A stretch of 64,000 nucleotides of DNA from assembly GCF_900129725.1 (NCBI RefSeq), contig NZ_FQWQ01000004.1:372001-436000 (forward strand), given 5' to 3'. Positions 7,440-16,797 of this stretch are shown here, piece after piece; positions within the stretch are counted from its first letter, which is position 1; each line of letters starts with the position of its first letter. This DNA comes from Chryseolinea serpens (GTDB taxonomy: Bacteria > Bacteroidota > Bacteroidia > Cytophagales > Cyclobacteriaceae). Made by a program: the position numbers and the translations under genes. The notes under the pieces were generated by a model. It had not been told where the DNA came from, made no database searches, and was given only the letters and a program-made list of their open reading frames with translations.

Positions 7440-9995
7440 ATGGCAGAAGAGAGTGGTGGCCTACCCCCGGAAAGGCAAAGTATAATTCCCATCAACATTG
7501 AAGATGAAATGCGCGGCGCGTACATCGACTATTCGATGTCCGTCATCATTTCACGCGCCTTGCCCGACGTTCGCGACGGTCTGAAACCCGTGCACCGCAG
7601 GGTGCTCTACGGGATGCAGGAGCTGGGTGTGAACTACAACAAACCCTACAAGAAATCCGCCCGTATCGTGGGGGAGGTTTTGGGTAAGTATCACCCGCAC
7701 GGTGATTCCTCGGTATACGACACCATGGTGCGTATGGCCCAGGATTGGTCACTGCGCTACACCCTGGTGGACGGTCAAGGAAACTTCGGTTCCATCGACG
7801 GCGACTTCCCCGCTGCCATGCGTTACACCGAAGCCCGCCTCAAACGCATTGCCGAGGAATTGTTGGCCGACATCAACAAAGATACGGTCGACTTCCAATC
7901 CAACTTCGACGACTCGCTCACCGAGCCTACCGTGTTGCCCGGCAAGTTTCCGAACCTGCTGGTGAACGGTTCGTCCGGTATTGCCGTGGGCATGGCCACC
8001 AACATGGCCCCCCACAACCTCACGGAAGTCATCAACGGCACGATGGCCTACATCGATAACAACGAGATCTCCATACCGGAGCTCATGCAGTATATCACCG
8101 CTCCCGATTTTCCGACAGGAGCCATCATCTACGGTCACTCCGGCATTCAGGAAGCATACCTGACCGGTCGCGGCCGTATCGTGGTGCGGTCCAAAGCCGA
8201 GATCGTCACATCGCCTACCGGCAAAGACCAGATCGTGGTGACCGAGATCCCCTACATGGTGAACAAGGCCATGATGATCGAGAAAACGGCCGCCCTCATC
8301 AACGAGAAGAAGATCGAAGGCATCTCCGACCTCCGCGACGAATCCGATCGCGAAGGATACCGCGTGGTATACGATCTGAAACGGGATGCTATTCCCAACA
8401 TCGTTCTCAATAACCTTTTCAAATACACCCAACTCCAGTCTGCTTTCAGCGTGAACAACGTCGCCCTTGTAAAGGGACGTCCGATGACACTGAACCTGAA
8501 GGACCTCATCAAGTATTTCGTAGAACACCGTCACGAAGTGGTGGTGCGCCGCACGAAATTCGAGTTAGCGGAAGCAGAGAAGCGCGCCCACATCCTCGAA
8601 GGCTACCTCATCGCCCTCGACAACCTGGACGAAGTGATCTCTTTGATCCGCAATTCCAAAGATCCGGAAACGGCGCGCGAAGGATTGATCACACGTTTCA
8701 GCCTCAGCGAAATTCAGGCGAAAGCCATTCTCGACATGCGCTTGCAACGCCTCACCGGCCTGGAGCGCGACAAGATCCTGGAAGAATACAAAGAAGTGAA
8801 AGCGCTCATCGACCGCTTGAACGAGATCCTCAACAGCGAGCCTTTGCGGATGCAGATCATCAAAGACGAGCTAACCGAATTGAAAGAGCGTTACGGCGAT
8901 GCGCGTCGCACGCAAGTGGTGATCAATGAAGACGACATTTCGTTTGAGGACATGATCCCCAATGAAGAAATGCTCATCACCATTTCCAACCAGGGCTACA
9001 TCAAGCGCACGTCATTGTCGGAGTATCGCACGCAGGGTAGGGGTGGCGTTGGATCGCGCGGTGCCGCTACCAAGGAAGACGATTTTACCGAACACTTGTT
9101 CATCGCGCAAGCGCATAATTACCTGCTCATTTTTACCGACATGGGCAAAGTGTATTGGAAAAAAGCCTACGAAATTCCGGAAGGCACCAAGACGTCGAAG
9201 GGACGCGCCGTACAAAACCTCATCAACATCGAGCCGGGTGACATGGTGCGCGCGGTCATCAACGTGAAGAACCTCACGGACGAGGAGTACATCAACAACA
9301 ACTTTGTAATTCTTTGCACCGAAAACGGGACCATTAAAAAGACCTCGCTCGAGGCCTACTCCAGACCTCGCCAGGGCGGTATCACGGCCATCTCCATCCA
9401 CGAAGGTGATCGTCTTTTAAATGCCTCATTGACAAACGGAAAGAATCACATCATTATAGCGAAAAGTGAGGGCAAGGCTGTTCACTTCAACGAAAACGAT
9501 GTGCGCCCCATGGGCCGGACGGCTGCCGGGGTGAGAGCGGTCACGTTGGAGTCGGCCACCGACAAAGTGATCGGCATGGTTTGTATAAGCCGGGAAGATG
9601 CTAATTTGCTGGTGGTTTCCGAGAACGGCTACGGCAAGCGCTCCCTCATCGACGACTATCGCATCACGAAACGCGGAGGAAAGGGCGTGAAGACCCTCAA
9701 CATCACGGACAAAACTGGCAAGCTTGTTGCCATCAAGGAAGTGGGAGATGATGATGAACTGATGATTATCAACCGTTCGGGCATCACCATACGCATCAAA
9801 GTAGGCGAGCTCCGCATTATGGGCCGCGCTACGCAAGGTGTAAGGTTGATCAAGCTCAACGAAGATGATCGCATCTCTTCGGTCGAGAAAATCCAGAAGA
9901 TCGAGGAGGTAGCTTCAGCGGGAGAAACGGGTTTGGATGAAACCACACCTGATGCCCCAACATTGGAAGACACACCACCACCCCCTAATGAATAA
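7440..9995 (+). CDS. gyrA: DNA gyrase subunit A
   Basis: 851 residues. With GyrB it introduces negative supercoils by double-strand passage. The breakage-reunion domain opens with [20 protein letters not shown] and contains the catalytic tyrosine Tyr129 in AAMRYTEAR. The quinolone-determining region reads [17 protein letters not shown]; Ser90 and Asp94 are the residues equivalent to E. coli Ser83 and Asp87, i.e. the sensitive form. The C-terminal wrapping domain has beta-pinwheel blades, with the GyrA-box position occupied by QGRGGVG rather than QRRGGKG. The tail is acidic and proline-rich. A TATCTTGC sequence at 7386-7393 is a possible -7 box. The TPR gene follows 26 bases later. Confidence 0.97.
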   Translation: MAEESGGLPPERQSIIPINIEDEMRGAYIDYSMSVIISRALPDVRDGLKPVHRRVLYGMQELGVNYNKPYKKSARIVGEVLGKYHPHGDSSVYDTMVRMAQDWSLRYTLVDGQGNFGSIDGDFPAAMRYTEARLKRIAEELLADINKDTVDFQSNFDDSLTEPTVLPGKFPNLLVNGSSGIAVGMATNMAPHNLTEVINGTMAYIDNNEISIPELMQYITAPDFPTGAIIYGHSGIQEAYLTGRGRIVVRSKAEIVTSPTGKDQIVVTEIPYMVNKAMMIEKTAALINEKKIEGISDLRDESDREGYRVVYDLKRDAIPNIVLNNLFKYTQLQSAFSVNNVALVKGRPMTLNLKDLIKYFVEHRHEVVVRRTKFELAEAEKRAHILEGYLIALDNLDEVISLIRNSKDPETAREGLITRFSLSEIQAKAILDMRLQRLTGLERDKILEEYKEVKALIDRLNEILNSEPLRMQIIKDELTELKERYGDARRTQVVINEDDISFEDMIPNEEMLITISNQGYIKRTSLSEYRTQGRGGVGSRGAATKEDDFTEHLFIAQAHNYLLIFTDMGKVYWKKAYEIPEGTKTSKGRAVQNLINIEPGDMVRAVINVKNLTDEEYINNNFVILCTENGTIKKTSLEAYSRPRQGGITAISIHEGDRLLNASLTNGKNHIIIAKSEGKAVHFNENDVRPMGRTAAGVRAVTLESATDKVIGMVCISREDANLLVVSENGYGKRSLIDDYRITKRGGKGVKTLNITDKTGKLVAIKEVGDDDELMIINRSGITIRIKVGELRIMGRATQGVRLIKLNEDDRISSVEKIQKIEEVASAGETGLDETTPDAPTLEDTPPPPNE

Positions 9996-10021
9996 ATAGT
10001 ACCATAAACCCTACGTTAAAA

Positions 10022-11206
10022 ATGAAACGAATAACACTCTTACTGTTAATGCTGGCGACCGCATCGGTGTTTGCACAAAAGCCCGTGAAACCCAACCTTA
10101 ACAAGGTGCTGTCCTCCTTCAAAGAGGGCAAACTGGACGAAGCCAAAACCATGGTCGACGCGGCAACTACCTACGAAAAAACCATGAACGACCCCAAGAC
10201 CTACTATTATAAAGGTCTCGTGTATGCCGCGTTGGATACCACGTCAAACGAAGCTTTCAAAGCCCTCGACCCCAATGCTTTTGAAGCCGCTCTCGACGCG
10301 TTCAAAAAGGGCGATGAAATGAATGGCAAAGGAAAAGAATTCTTCGTGCAGGAAGCCAATGGACTTCCCGTGTTGAAGAGCCAGCAGATCGCGGTTTGGG
10401 CCAACGGTTATCTCAACAAAGGAGCCACCCTTTACCAGGAAGAAGACCTGGAAGGCGCATTGAAGAATTTTGAGAAAGTACAAAAGATCACCCCCGGCGA
10501 TACTACGGCCTATTTCTATGCTGGCTTTGTGTCCAACGCCATGGAGAACTACGACAAGGCTGAATCCAATTTCAAAAAATACATGGAGTTGGGTGGCAAG
10601 TCGTCGGATGCGTATTCGGTGATCATCAACATCAACAGCGGCCCCCGGGAAAACAAAGAAGAAGCCCTGCGGCTGGTGCGCGAAGCCAAGGCCAAGTTCC
10701 CCAAGAACACCGACTTTCCCAAAGTAGAGATCGGATTGCTCATCGACTTGAAGCGCATCGACGAAGCCAAGTCGGGACTGGAATCTGCTGTGGCGAAAGA
10801 ACCCAACAACAAGATCCTGCATTTCTATTTGGGCTACGCCAACGCCAACCTGAACAACAATGCCGAGGCAAAGAAAAACTACGAAGAAGCCCTGCGCATC
10901 GATCCCAAATATTTTGAAGCTTCCTTCTATTTGGCCAAGCTGATGTACACAGAGGCGGGGAACCTGAAGAAGGAAATGTCCAGCCTCGGTATCTCCGCCG
11001 CGGACCGCAAGAAAAAGTTTGAGATCGACAAAGTGCTGGTGGACAAATTGAAGCTTGCCCTGCCGTATTGGGAGAACACCGAAAAACTCAACCCTTCCGA
11101 CCAGGAAGTGCTGGACGTGCTCTACTCCATCTACAGAGATTTGGGCATGGAAGATCAGACCAAGCGCATCGAAAAACGCTACAAAGAACTTGGTCTCGAG
11201 AACTAA
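10022..11206 (+). CDS. Periplasmic TPR-repeat protein
   Basis: 394 residues with a signal peptide ending VFAQ (about residue 19). The remainder is helical with repeated TPR units, for example LEGALKNFEKVQKITPGDTTA, NYDKAESNFKKYMELGG and NAEAKKNYEEALRIDPKYFEA. TPR domains mediate protein contacts. It follows gyrA by 26 bases and ends at a strong terminator, so it may be cotranscribed with gyrA, although there is no obvious functional link. Conserved TPR proteins behind gyrA occur in other Bacteroidota as far as I recall. Partner unknown. Confidence 0.8.
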   Translation: MKRITLLLLMLATASVFAQKPVKPNLNKVLSSFKEGKLDEAKTMVDAATTYEKTMNDPKTYYYKGLVYAALDTTSNEAFKALDPNAFEAALDAFKKGDEMNGKGKEFFVQEANGLPVLKSQQIAVWANGYLNKGATLYQEEDLEGALKNFEKVQKITPGDTTAYFYAGFVSNAMENYDKAESNFKKYMELGGKSSDAYSVIININSGPRENKEEALRLVREAKAKFPKNTDFPKVEIGLLIDLKRIDEAKSGLESAVAKEPNNKILHFYLGYANANLNNNAEAKKNYEEALRIDPKYFEASFYLAKLMYTEAGNLKKEMSSLGISAADRKKKFEIDKVLVDKLKLALPYWENTEKLNPSDQEVLDVLYSIYRDLGMEDQTKRIEKRYKELGLEN

Positions 11207-11230
11207 GCGACGCGACGTTTTTAAAATAAA

Positions 11231-11264
11231 AAAGAGAGCCGGTATTCGCCGGCTCTCTTTTTTT
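11231..11264. terminator. Bidirectional Rho-independent terminator
   Basis: Stem AGAGAGCCGG (11233-11242) pairs with CCGGCTCTCT (11249-11258) around the loop TATTCG, with A-rich flank before and a T run after. It ends the gyrA-TPR transcript and also suits the convergent ferredoxin reductase gene. Confidence 0.9.
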
Positions 11265-11289
11265 GTTCGTTGTAAAAAGAACTTAGCCA

Positions 11290-12339
11290 TCAATGCAGCG
11301 GAGGAAAGTCCAGCACCACATCTTCTTGGCCATAGGGGAATCCCACGCAGGTGAGCACTCTGCCGGCGTTCAGTTCTTTGTCGAGTAGCACTTCGTTATA
11401 GGAGAGCCAGACCTTTCCCTGCAGGCAAGTGGCCGAACACGTTCCGCATTTGCCGGCTTCACAACTGTAGGGCAACACGATGCCGGCGCGCTTGGCCGTT
11501 TCCAAAATGGTGAGTGGATACTGAACATCGATTGTGTATTCTTTTTTGTCGTAGTGAATCGTGACGCGATGGGGCGCCTGGTCGGGAGGAAGTTCCTTCA
11601 CCACGGGTTTGACCGTGCTGAAATTTTCCTTGCGGATGTTCGCTGCGGGCACGCCCTCCGTGAGCAGTGTGATGGCGATCATTTGCATGTAGTCGTGTGG
11701 ACCGCAGAGATAGAACAACGCGGTGTCGGGTTCTTCGGGGAGATGTTCCTTCAGATATTGCTGAAGCATGAGTTTGCTCACGCGGGCCTTCATCAGGTTT
11801 TGCGCAGAACTGAACAGGAACATGACGGTGAATTGCGGAAACGTTTGTTCCAGCGCCACGAGTTCGCGGTGGAAGATCGTTTGGTCTGCGGCGCGATTGC
11901 TGTAGAGCAGAAATACTTTTCGTGAGGGATGATCGTGCAGCAGGGTTTTGATGAGGGGAAGGATCGGGGCAATGCCGCTCCCGGCAGCCAGGAAGAAATA
12001 GCGGTGGTAGCCATCGATGTATTCGGGAAGCGTGAAGAAGCCGGTAGCCCCAATGGTGAGCAACGTGTCGCCCACGGTGCAGCGGTCGAACAGGAAGCGC
12101 GAGAACTCGCCGTTGTCGATGCGCTTCACGGTGATGGTGAGCGGTTCACCCAAATGGGGATTGGAGGAGATGGAGTAGGAGCGACGTTCCTCCTTGTCGG
12201 CCTTGGGGAAGACGAGCGTGAGAAACTGTCCGGGCAGATAGGGGAGCGGCCCGTCGGGGCGGAGCACGAATGATTTGGTGTTGGGGGTTTCCAGCCTTAT
12301 TTCGGATATGGTCAATGTGATATAGGGAAAATGCGCCAT
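11290..12339 (-). CDS. Ferredoxin/flavodoxin-NADP reductase, PaaE type, with C-terminal 2Fe-2S domain
   Basis: 349 residues from ATG 12339; an upstream in-frame ATG at 12417 adds a Cys-rich stretch unlike the family. Residues 1-110 form the FAD-binding barrel (RRSYSISSNP at about 52), then the NAD(P)H domain (GSGIAP at about 120, YLCGPHDYMQ). A plant-type ferredoxin domain ends the protein, with cluster ligands Cys293, Cys298, Cys301 and Cys331. Such proteins pass electrons from NAD(P)H to an oxygenase or other acceptor. No paa or oxygenase genes are near, so the partner is open. GCAAGATA at 12363-12370 (TATCTTGC on this strand) may be its -7 box. Confidence 0.85.
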   Translation of the reverse strand: MAHFPYITLTISEIRLETPNTKSFVLRPDGPLPYLPGQFLTLVFPKADKEERRSYSISSNPHLGEPLTITVKRIDNGEFSRFLFDRCTVGDTLLTIGATGFFTLPEYIDGYHRYFFLAAGSGIAPILPLIKTLLHDHPSRKVFLLYSNRAADQTIFHRELVALEQTFPQFTVMFLFSSAQNLMKARVSKLMLQQYLKEHLPEEPDTALFYLCGPHDYMQMIAITLLTEGVPAANIRKENFSTVKPVVKELPPDQAPHRVTIHYDKKEYTIDVQYPLTILETAKRAGIVLPYSCEAGKCGTCSATCLQGKVWLSYNEVLLDKELNAGRVLTCVGFPYGQEDVVLDFPPLH

Positions 12340-12462
12340 GTAAGGATTTATGTTAACGGTAGGCAAGATAAACCGGGAATGCCATACCTTTTCGCAACAT
12401 TCGCAAACCCTTTTCATTGCGCAACGCCCTGGAAAGGGAATATTTTCATTGGAATTTGGGTT

Positions 12463-12489
12463 TTGCTGAAAAATTTTAATTTACATTTG
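12463..12489 (+). promoter_or_regulatory. Promoter TTG-N16-TACATTTG
   Basis: TACATTTG (12482-12489) matches TAnnTTTG exactly, and TTG at 12463-12465 is placed like a -33 box, although the 16-base spacing is slightly short. It faces right, away from the reductase gene, and would give a transcript from about 12496. Confidence 0.55.
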
Positions 12490-12522
12490 CGACCATTCGC
12501 AAAGGTCTTTGACGGCATAGAA

Positions 12523-12870
12523 ATGAACATAACGTTCACGAAATCGAGGAGAATATCAGGAGTGGTTTTTGAGGCCGTATTGATGACGTGTATCATCGGC
12601 TATTTGCGCACGGGCACTCGTCTCACCCCTCCTAAATCTGACCATTTGCTATCGTTTAGCCCGATTTCATCCAAGGCTATCGTGATGCGCAAGGCCGCAG
12701 ACACTGGAGCAAGAGTGGTATCCTTCGCGAAAGGAACGCTCAGTGCAGGGGATGTTTTTGCCCAGCCTGTAGAATTTTTCAACACTGCGATCGCCGGGAG
12801 CCCGGCGTTTTTCGCCAACACTTTTCAGTGCAACATCTTCTATGTGTTCATCACAGCTAACGCTCCTTAG
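12523..12870 (+). CDS. Hypothetical small protein with possible membrane anchor
   Basis: 115 residues from ATG 12523, about 27 bases after the predicted transcription start. A hydrophobic segment (ISGVVFEAVLMTCIIGYL, residues 11-28) could be a signal anchor. The rest has no recognisable motif. The frame is open further upstream to 12331, but the promoter lies inside that extension. Support comes from the promoter and the open frame only; a 73-codon frame on the opposite strand overlaps it, and the region could instead encode an RNA. Treat as tentative. Confidence 0.35.
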   Translation: MNITFTKSRRISGVVFEAVLMTCIIGYLRTGTRLTPPKSDHLLSFSPISSKAIVMRKAADTGARVVSFAKGTLSAGDVFAQPVEFFNTAIAGSPAFFANTFQCNIFYVFITANAP

Positions 12871-12974
12871 GTAAGGCCGTTTTCTTTTTTCTGAGAGTTC
12901 TTTTCAGAATGTTTCAAATAACTTTTTATTACACGATATTACGCTTTCATATCATTTGAATATGAACTTAAACC

Positions 12975-13619
12975 ATGCTTGCAGCCGCCTTATCTTTTAG
13001 AGATTTATTGAACCCGGAGATGGTTATCCACTATGGAGGACTCGCTCTTTTGCTGGCCATCATCTTCGCGGAGACCGGATTATTCTTTGGTTTTTTTCTG
13101 CCCGGAGACTCCCTTCTTTTTGCCGCCGGGCTGCTTTGTGAATCAAAATACTTAAGCACACCTGTTGTCATTTTAATTCCATTGCTTATTTTGGCGGCCG
13201 TCCTGGGCTCGACCGTGGGCTATGGATTTGGGCGATGGGCCAAACACTACCTGGAGCGGCGCAAAGAGAATTTTTTCTACAAGAAGAAATACATCGAAAT
13301 GACGGAGACCTTTTACCAAAAGTACGGTATGATGGCCTTTGTCTTAGGTAGATTCCTCCCCATCGTCAGAACCTTTGTGACCATACTGGCCGGCATGTCC
13401 CGTATCGATTTCAAAAAGTTCTGGATCTATAATTTACTGGGTGCATCCGCCTGGATCGTGACTATGGTTTTGGCTGGATACTTGTTGGGTAACGCTTTCC
13501 CCGGACTCATCGACCACCTGGAGATCATCGTTGTCGCCATGATCCTCGTGTCGGCTATCCCGGTGATCACGGCATTTTTCCGGGCACAACGAAAAATGCT
13601 GAAGGAGAAAATGAAGTAA
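12975..13619 (+). CDS. DedA family membrane protein
   Basis: 214 residues with about five hydrophobic segments. Family motifs are FGFFLPGDSLLFAAGLL near residue 37 and FVLGRFLPIVRTFVTILAGMS near residue 125. The Arg residues of the latter are conserved in DedA proteins, which act as flippases or transporters for phospholipid and undecaprenyl-phosphate lipid carriers in the inner membrane. A short basic tail ends the protein. The gene stands alone on the plus strand between the hypothetical gene and the TonB cluster. Confidence 0.9.
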   Translation: MLAAALSFRDLLNPEMVIHYGGLALLLAIIFAETGLFFGFFLPGDSLLFAAGLLCESKYLSTPVVILIPLLILAAVLGSTVGYGFGRWAKHYLERRKENFFYKKKYIEMTETFYQKYGMMAFVLGRFLPIVRTFVTILAGMSRIDFKKFWIYNLLGASAWIVTMVLAGYLLGNAFPGLIDHLEIIVVAMILVSAIPVITAFFRAQRKMLKEKMK

Positions 13620-13727
13620 GATATTTGGAGATAGAATTTGAAGATTGAAAGGTGACGTGGAGTGGTGCAGAAAGAAAAAATAAAAAAAACAGCTTGACCC
13701 TGTGACTTTCAGGGGGGCAGGCGATTA

Positions 13728-13735
13728 TAGATTTG
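13728..13735 (+). promoter_or_regulatory. -7 promoter element TAGATTTG of the exbB-tonB operon
   Basis: Exact match to TAnnTTTG, 77 bases before the ATG of exbB. No convincing TTG at the -33 position; TTTC is there instead. Confidence 0.4.
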
Positions 13736-13811
13736 CTTTGTTACCGGCAAGTCTAAGCATTGAACGTGTTTCTTTACTTAAACTTTAATAAAACTTGTAA
13801 ACCTTTAACTT

Positions 13812-14618
13812 ATGAAAACTCAGAATTCCAATTCATTAGCAGACAGCGTAAGATCCGGATTTGCCGCGTTTATAATCCCCGTAGAACTAATTCTGGCCTA
13901 TCTGTTCTACTTCTTTGTGCTGGGTGCGGAAGAAAACTTCGATGCCAGCCATCACCCCATTAACTATTTGGGTACTGTTCACGAAGGTGGTCCGGCCATC
14001 GTACCCGTCCTGATCTCCCTTTTGATGATGACGCTTACGTTTGCTATTGAACGTCTGCTCACGATCTCTAAAGCAAAAGGAAAAGGCAGCGTACGCGGTT
14101 TTGTTCAAAAGATCAGAACCCTGCTCGCTACCGGTAATATCAAACAAGCAATCGATGAGTGCGACAAACAAAAAGGTTCTGTAGCCAACGTTGTGAAAGC
14201 TGGTCTTTCCAAATACAGCGCGCTGCAAAACGACACGACTCTGGATGCCGAACAAAAAGTATTGTTGATCCAGAAAGACATCGAAGAAACCACTCAGCTT
14301 GAAATGCCGATGTTGGAAAAGAACCTGGTGATCATCGCGACCATCGCTTCGATCGCCACACTGATGGGTCTGTTGGGTACAGTATTGGGTATGATCAACG
14401 CATTCGCGGCCATGGCGCAAGCCGGTGCACCGGATGCTGTGAAACTGGCCAGTGGTATCTCTGAAGCTCTTATTAACACAGCTTTGGGTATCGGTACTTC
14501 TGCTATCGCGATCGTATTCTATAACTACTTTACTTCTGCTATCGATGCATTGACATACGGTATCGATGAAACCAGCTATAGCATCGTTCAAAACTTTACG
14601 GCTAAAACTAAAGCTTAA
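13812..14618 (+). CDS. exbB: MotA/TolQ/ExbB proton channel protein
   Basis: 268 residues. Inner-membrane channel subunit that couples proton flow to TonB. A first membrane helix lies at residues 15-40 and a second around residues 65-85. The conserved C-terminal part contains LVIIATIASIATLMGLLGTVLGMINAF and the segment LASGISEALINTALGIGTSAIAIVFYN, both typical of TolQ/ExbB. It is the first gene of a tight operon with two ExbD proteins and TonB; the next ATG follows after 5 bases. Confidence 0.93.
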   Translation: MKTQNSNSLADSVRSGFAAFIIPVELILAYLFYFFVLGAEENFDASHHPINYLGTVHEGGPAIVPVLISLLMMTLTFAIERLLTISKAKGKGSVRGFVQKIRTLLATGNIKQAIDECDKQKGSVANVVKAGLSKYSALQNDTTLDAEQKVLLIQKDIEETTQLEMPMLEKNLVIIATIASIATLMGLLGTVLGMINAFAAMAQAGAPDAVKLASGISEALINTALGIGTSAIAIVFYNYFTSAIDALTYGIDETSYSIVQNFTAKTKA

Positions 14619-14623
14619 TTAAT

Positions 14624-15229
14624 ATGGGAAAAGTAAAAGTACATAGAGCATCTCCGTCCTTGGACATGACGCCTATGGTTGACTTGGCCTTCCTGTTGGT
14701 TACATTCTTCATGCTCACTACAAAGTTTGCACCCGAAGAACCTGTAGCAGTAGACATGCCCTCTTCGATATCGGAGATCAAATTGCCGGAAGTAGACATC
14801 CTGACAATTACCATCTCCCCAGACGGCGTCGTATTCTTTAATATGGATGGTAAGTACAACCGCCAGGAGCTGTTGGGCAAGATCGGTGCGAAATACGGAA
14901 TTCCGTTCGACGACCAGGACAAGGAAAAATTTTCCCTGCTCCCCAGCTTCGGAATACCTATTCAAGGTATGAAGCAATTCCTGGCCCTGAGCCCAGATGA
15001 ACGTAAAACGGTGAATCAAACGGGTATCCCCGCCGATTCATTGAACAATCAACTGGCAGACTGGGTTGTTTTTGCGAGAACAACCAACCCCAAACTGCGC
15101 ATCGCTATCAAAGGCGATCGCGAATCCAACTACCCGATTGTGGAGAAGGTTATCAATACCTTGATTGACAACCGCGTGACCCGGTTCAACCTGATCACGA
15201 ACATGGAAAAAGGCCCTATTAAACTCTAA
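14624..15229 (+). CDS. exbD: ExbD/TolR biopolymer transport protein (first copy)
   Basis: 201 residues. A short cytoplasmic start is followed by one membrane helix with the proton-carrying aspartate in LDMTPMVDLAFLLVTFFMLTT. The periplasmic domain is longer than that of the second copy. It forms the ExbB-ExbD motor that drives TonB-dependent uptake through the outer membrane. Bacteroidota commonly carry two exbD genes in a row, as here. Confidence 0.92.
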   Translation: MGKVKVHRASPSLDMTPMVDLAFLLVTFFMLTTKFAPEEPVAVDMPSSISEIKLPEVDILTITISPDGVVFFNMDGKYNRQELLGKIGAKYGIPFDDQDKEKFSLLPSFGIPIQGMKQFLALSPDERKTVNQTGIPADSLNNQLADWVVFARTTNPKLRIAIKGDRESNYPIVEKVINTLIDNRVTRFNLITNMEKGPIKL

Positions 15230-15241
15230 CCGCATACAACT

Positions 15242-15757
15242 ATGTCAGAAGTAAGTCAGCAGGGCGGCGGTGGTGGTAAAAAAGACGGTAAAGTCAGAAG
15301 TAAGAAGTCGTCAACCAAAATTGACATGACACCCATGGTGGATCTTGCTTTCTTGTTGCTCACCTTCTTTATGCTTACGACCACCTTCAATAAGCCCCAA
15401 ACCATGGAGATCACCATGCCGGACAAACCGAAGCCGGATGATGTGCAGCCAGAAGTGAACGAGCGAAAGGTGCTTACCCTCGTGTTGGGTGAGAATGATA
15501 AAGTCTATTGGTACAAAGGGATCACCGATCCCAAGATCGAAGTGTCCAATTTTTCCGCCGATGGCATTCGGAAAGTGTTATACGCACAAGATGCTCAGAC
15601 CAAGGATATGATCGTCCTCATCAAGGCTTTGGAGAAATCCAAGTATAAGAACATGGTCGATATCCTGGACGAGATGAACATCACCAACATGAAGCGCTAT
15701 GCGATCGTCAAAGTGACCGACGTCGATAAGGATCTTGTAAAAGAATCAAACTTATGA
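15242..15757 (+). CDS. exbD: ExbD/TolR biopolymer transport protein (second copy)
   Basis: 171 residues. The Gly/Lys/Ser-rich cytoplasmic start is followed by the helix IDMTPMVDLAFLLLTFFMLTT with the essential Asp, almost identical to the first copy, then a distinct periplasmic domain. Its stop overlaps the start of tonB as ATGA at 15754-15757, indicating coupled translation. Confidence 0.92.
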   Translation: MSEVSQQGGGGGKKDGKVRSKKSSTKIDMTPMVDLAFLLLTFFMLTTTFNKPQTMEITMPDKPKPDDVQPEVNERKVLTLVLGENDKVYWYKGITDPKIEVSNFSADGIRKVLYAQDAQTKDMIVLIKALEKSKYKNMVDILDEMNITNMKRYAIVKVTDVDKDLVKESNL

Positions 15758-16557
15758 AAGCAGAACAGTTAACCGTGCAACCCTTGTGGGAAGACGTAGT
15801 GTTCGAAAACCGGAACAAGGAGTACGGAGCGTATTTTATCCGTAGGAACTATTCCAAACACGTCATCTTCGCCCTCATCGGTATGCTTTTAGTTTTGGGC
15901 TTCGTGCTGGCCTATCCGACCATTGCAGAATGGATCAAAGGACAGCAAGACGTAGAACCCGTGGTTCTCAAAACGACGAAATACACGGATCTAGCGGCAC
16001 CCCCGCCCATCCAGGAAAACACGCCTCCTCCCCCGAAGTTGGACATTCCCCCTCCGGTGAAAACCATCATCAAATTCCTTCCCCCGAAAGTGACGGAGAA
16101 GGAAGTGCAGGAAGAAGAAATGCCCACCATCGAGGAGATCAAGGAAAATGATACCGGACCGACCGAGCAGGAAGGAACGGGCGAAGTGGTGTTCGATGAA
16201 CCTGTAGCCGAAGTGGCCAAACCCGCCGTGGAAGAAGACGTGATCTTCACCGTGGTAGAGCAGCCAGCCGAATTCGAAGGTGGCCTCCAGGCCATGGCGA
16301 AATTCGTGGGCAAGAACCTGAAATATCCTGCGGTAGCCCGCCGGATGGGAATCGAAGGTTCTGTGTTCGTGAGCTTCGTAGTAGATAGGTCTGGTAACAT
16401 CAGCGACGTGCAGGTGATCAAAGGTGTGAGCGCAGAGTGCGACAAAGAAGCCGCCCGTGTGGTTTCGATCATGCCGCCCTGGAAACCCGGTAAGCAAAAC
16501 GGTAAGGCGGTTAAATCCCGCTTCGTGTTGCCTATCAAATTCAAACTGTCGACTTAA
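15754..16557 (+). CDS. tonB: TonB energy transducer
   Basis: 267 residues. The N-terminus has the cytoplasmic segment VVFENRNKEYGAYFIRRNYSKH, common in Bacteroidota TonB, then one membrane helix (about residues 33-52). A Pro- and Glu-rich periplasmic spacer follows (TPPPPKLDIPPPVKT). The C-terminal TonB domain includes FEGGLQAMAKFVGKNLKYP, EGSVFVSFVVDRSGNISDVQV and MPPWKPGKQNGKAV. It carries energy from ExbB-ExbD to outer-membrane receptors such as the SusC protein of this window. Confidence 0.95.
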   Translation: MKAEQLTVQPLWEDVVFENRNKEYGAYFIRRNYSKHVIFALIGMLLVLGFVLAYPTIAEWIKGQQDVEPVVLKTTKYTDLAAPPPIQENTPPPPKLDIPPPVKTIIKFLPPKVTEKEVQEEEMPTIEEIKENDTGPTEQEGTGEVVFDEPVAEVAKPAVEEDVIFTVVEQPAEFEGGLQAMAKFVGKNLKYPAVARRMGIEGSVFVSFVVDRSGNISDVQVIKGVSAECDKEAARVVSIMPPWKPGKQNGKAVKSRFVLPIKFKLST

Positions 16558-16563
16558 TTCATT

Positions 16564-16794
16564 ATGAGACCCCGACCGGATGGTTACAAGCCCGCTGCCC
16601 CCTTCGAGACGGCTATGAAGCTTCTCGGATTGACGATGGCAGTTGTGTATGTGCTGCTCGGTGTTGCGGTAGCTTGGCGGGCGGACAAAATGTTCAGGAT
16701 CCCGCCAAGCTATACGCTTCCTCTGGGTGTTATTATGATCGTTTATGGATTGTTCAGAGGATACGGTGTTTACCGAAAATACTTTAAACAGTAG
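16564..16794 (+). CDS. Small conserved membrane protein of the tonB operon
   Basis: 76 residues with two hydrophobic segments (LLGLTMAVVYVLLGVAVAW and YTLPLGVIMIVYGLFRGYGVY) and basic ends. Six bases separate it from tonB, and three bases from the next gene, so it belongs to the same operon. Function not recognised; it may assist the motor or the phosphate-binding-like lipoprotein. Confidence 0.8.
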   Translation: MRPRPDGYKPAAPFETAMKLLGLTMAVVYVLLGVAVAWRADKMFRIPPSYTLPLGVIMIVYGLFRGYGVYRKYFKQ

Positions 16795-16797
16795 CGA

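Noticed and set aside
11299-11309. GAGGAAAGTCC, as in the conserved core of RNase P RNA
   Set aside because: It falls in the last codons of the ferredoxin reductase gene on the other strand, and no matching downstream core block or paired helices are found.
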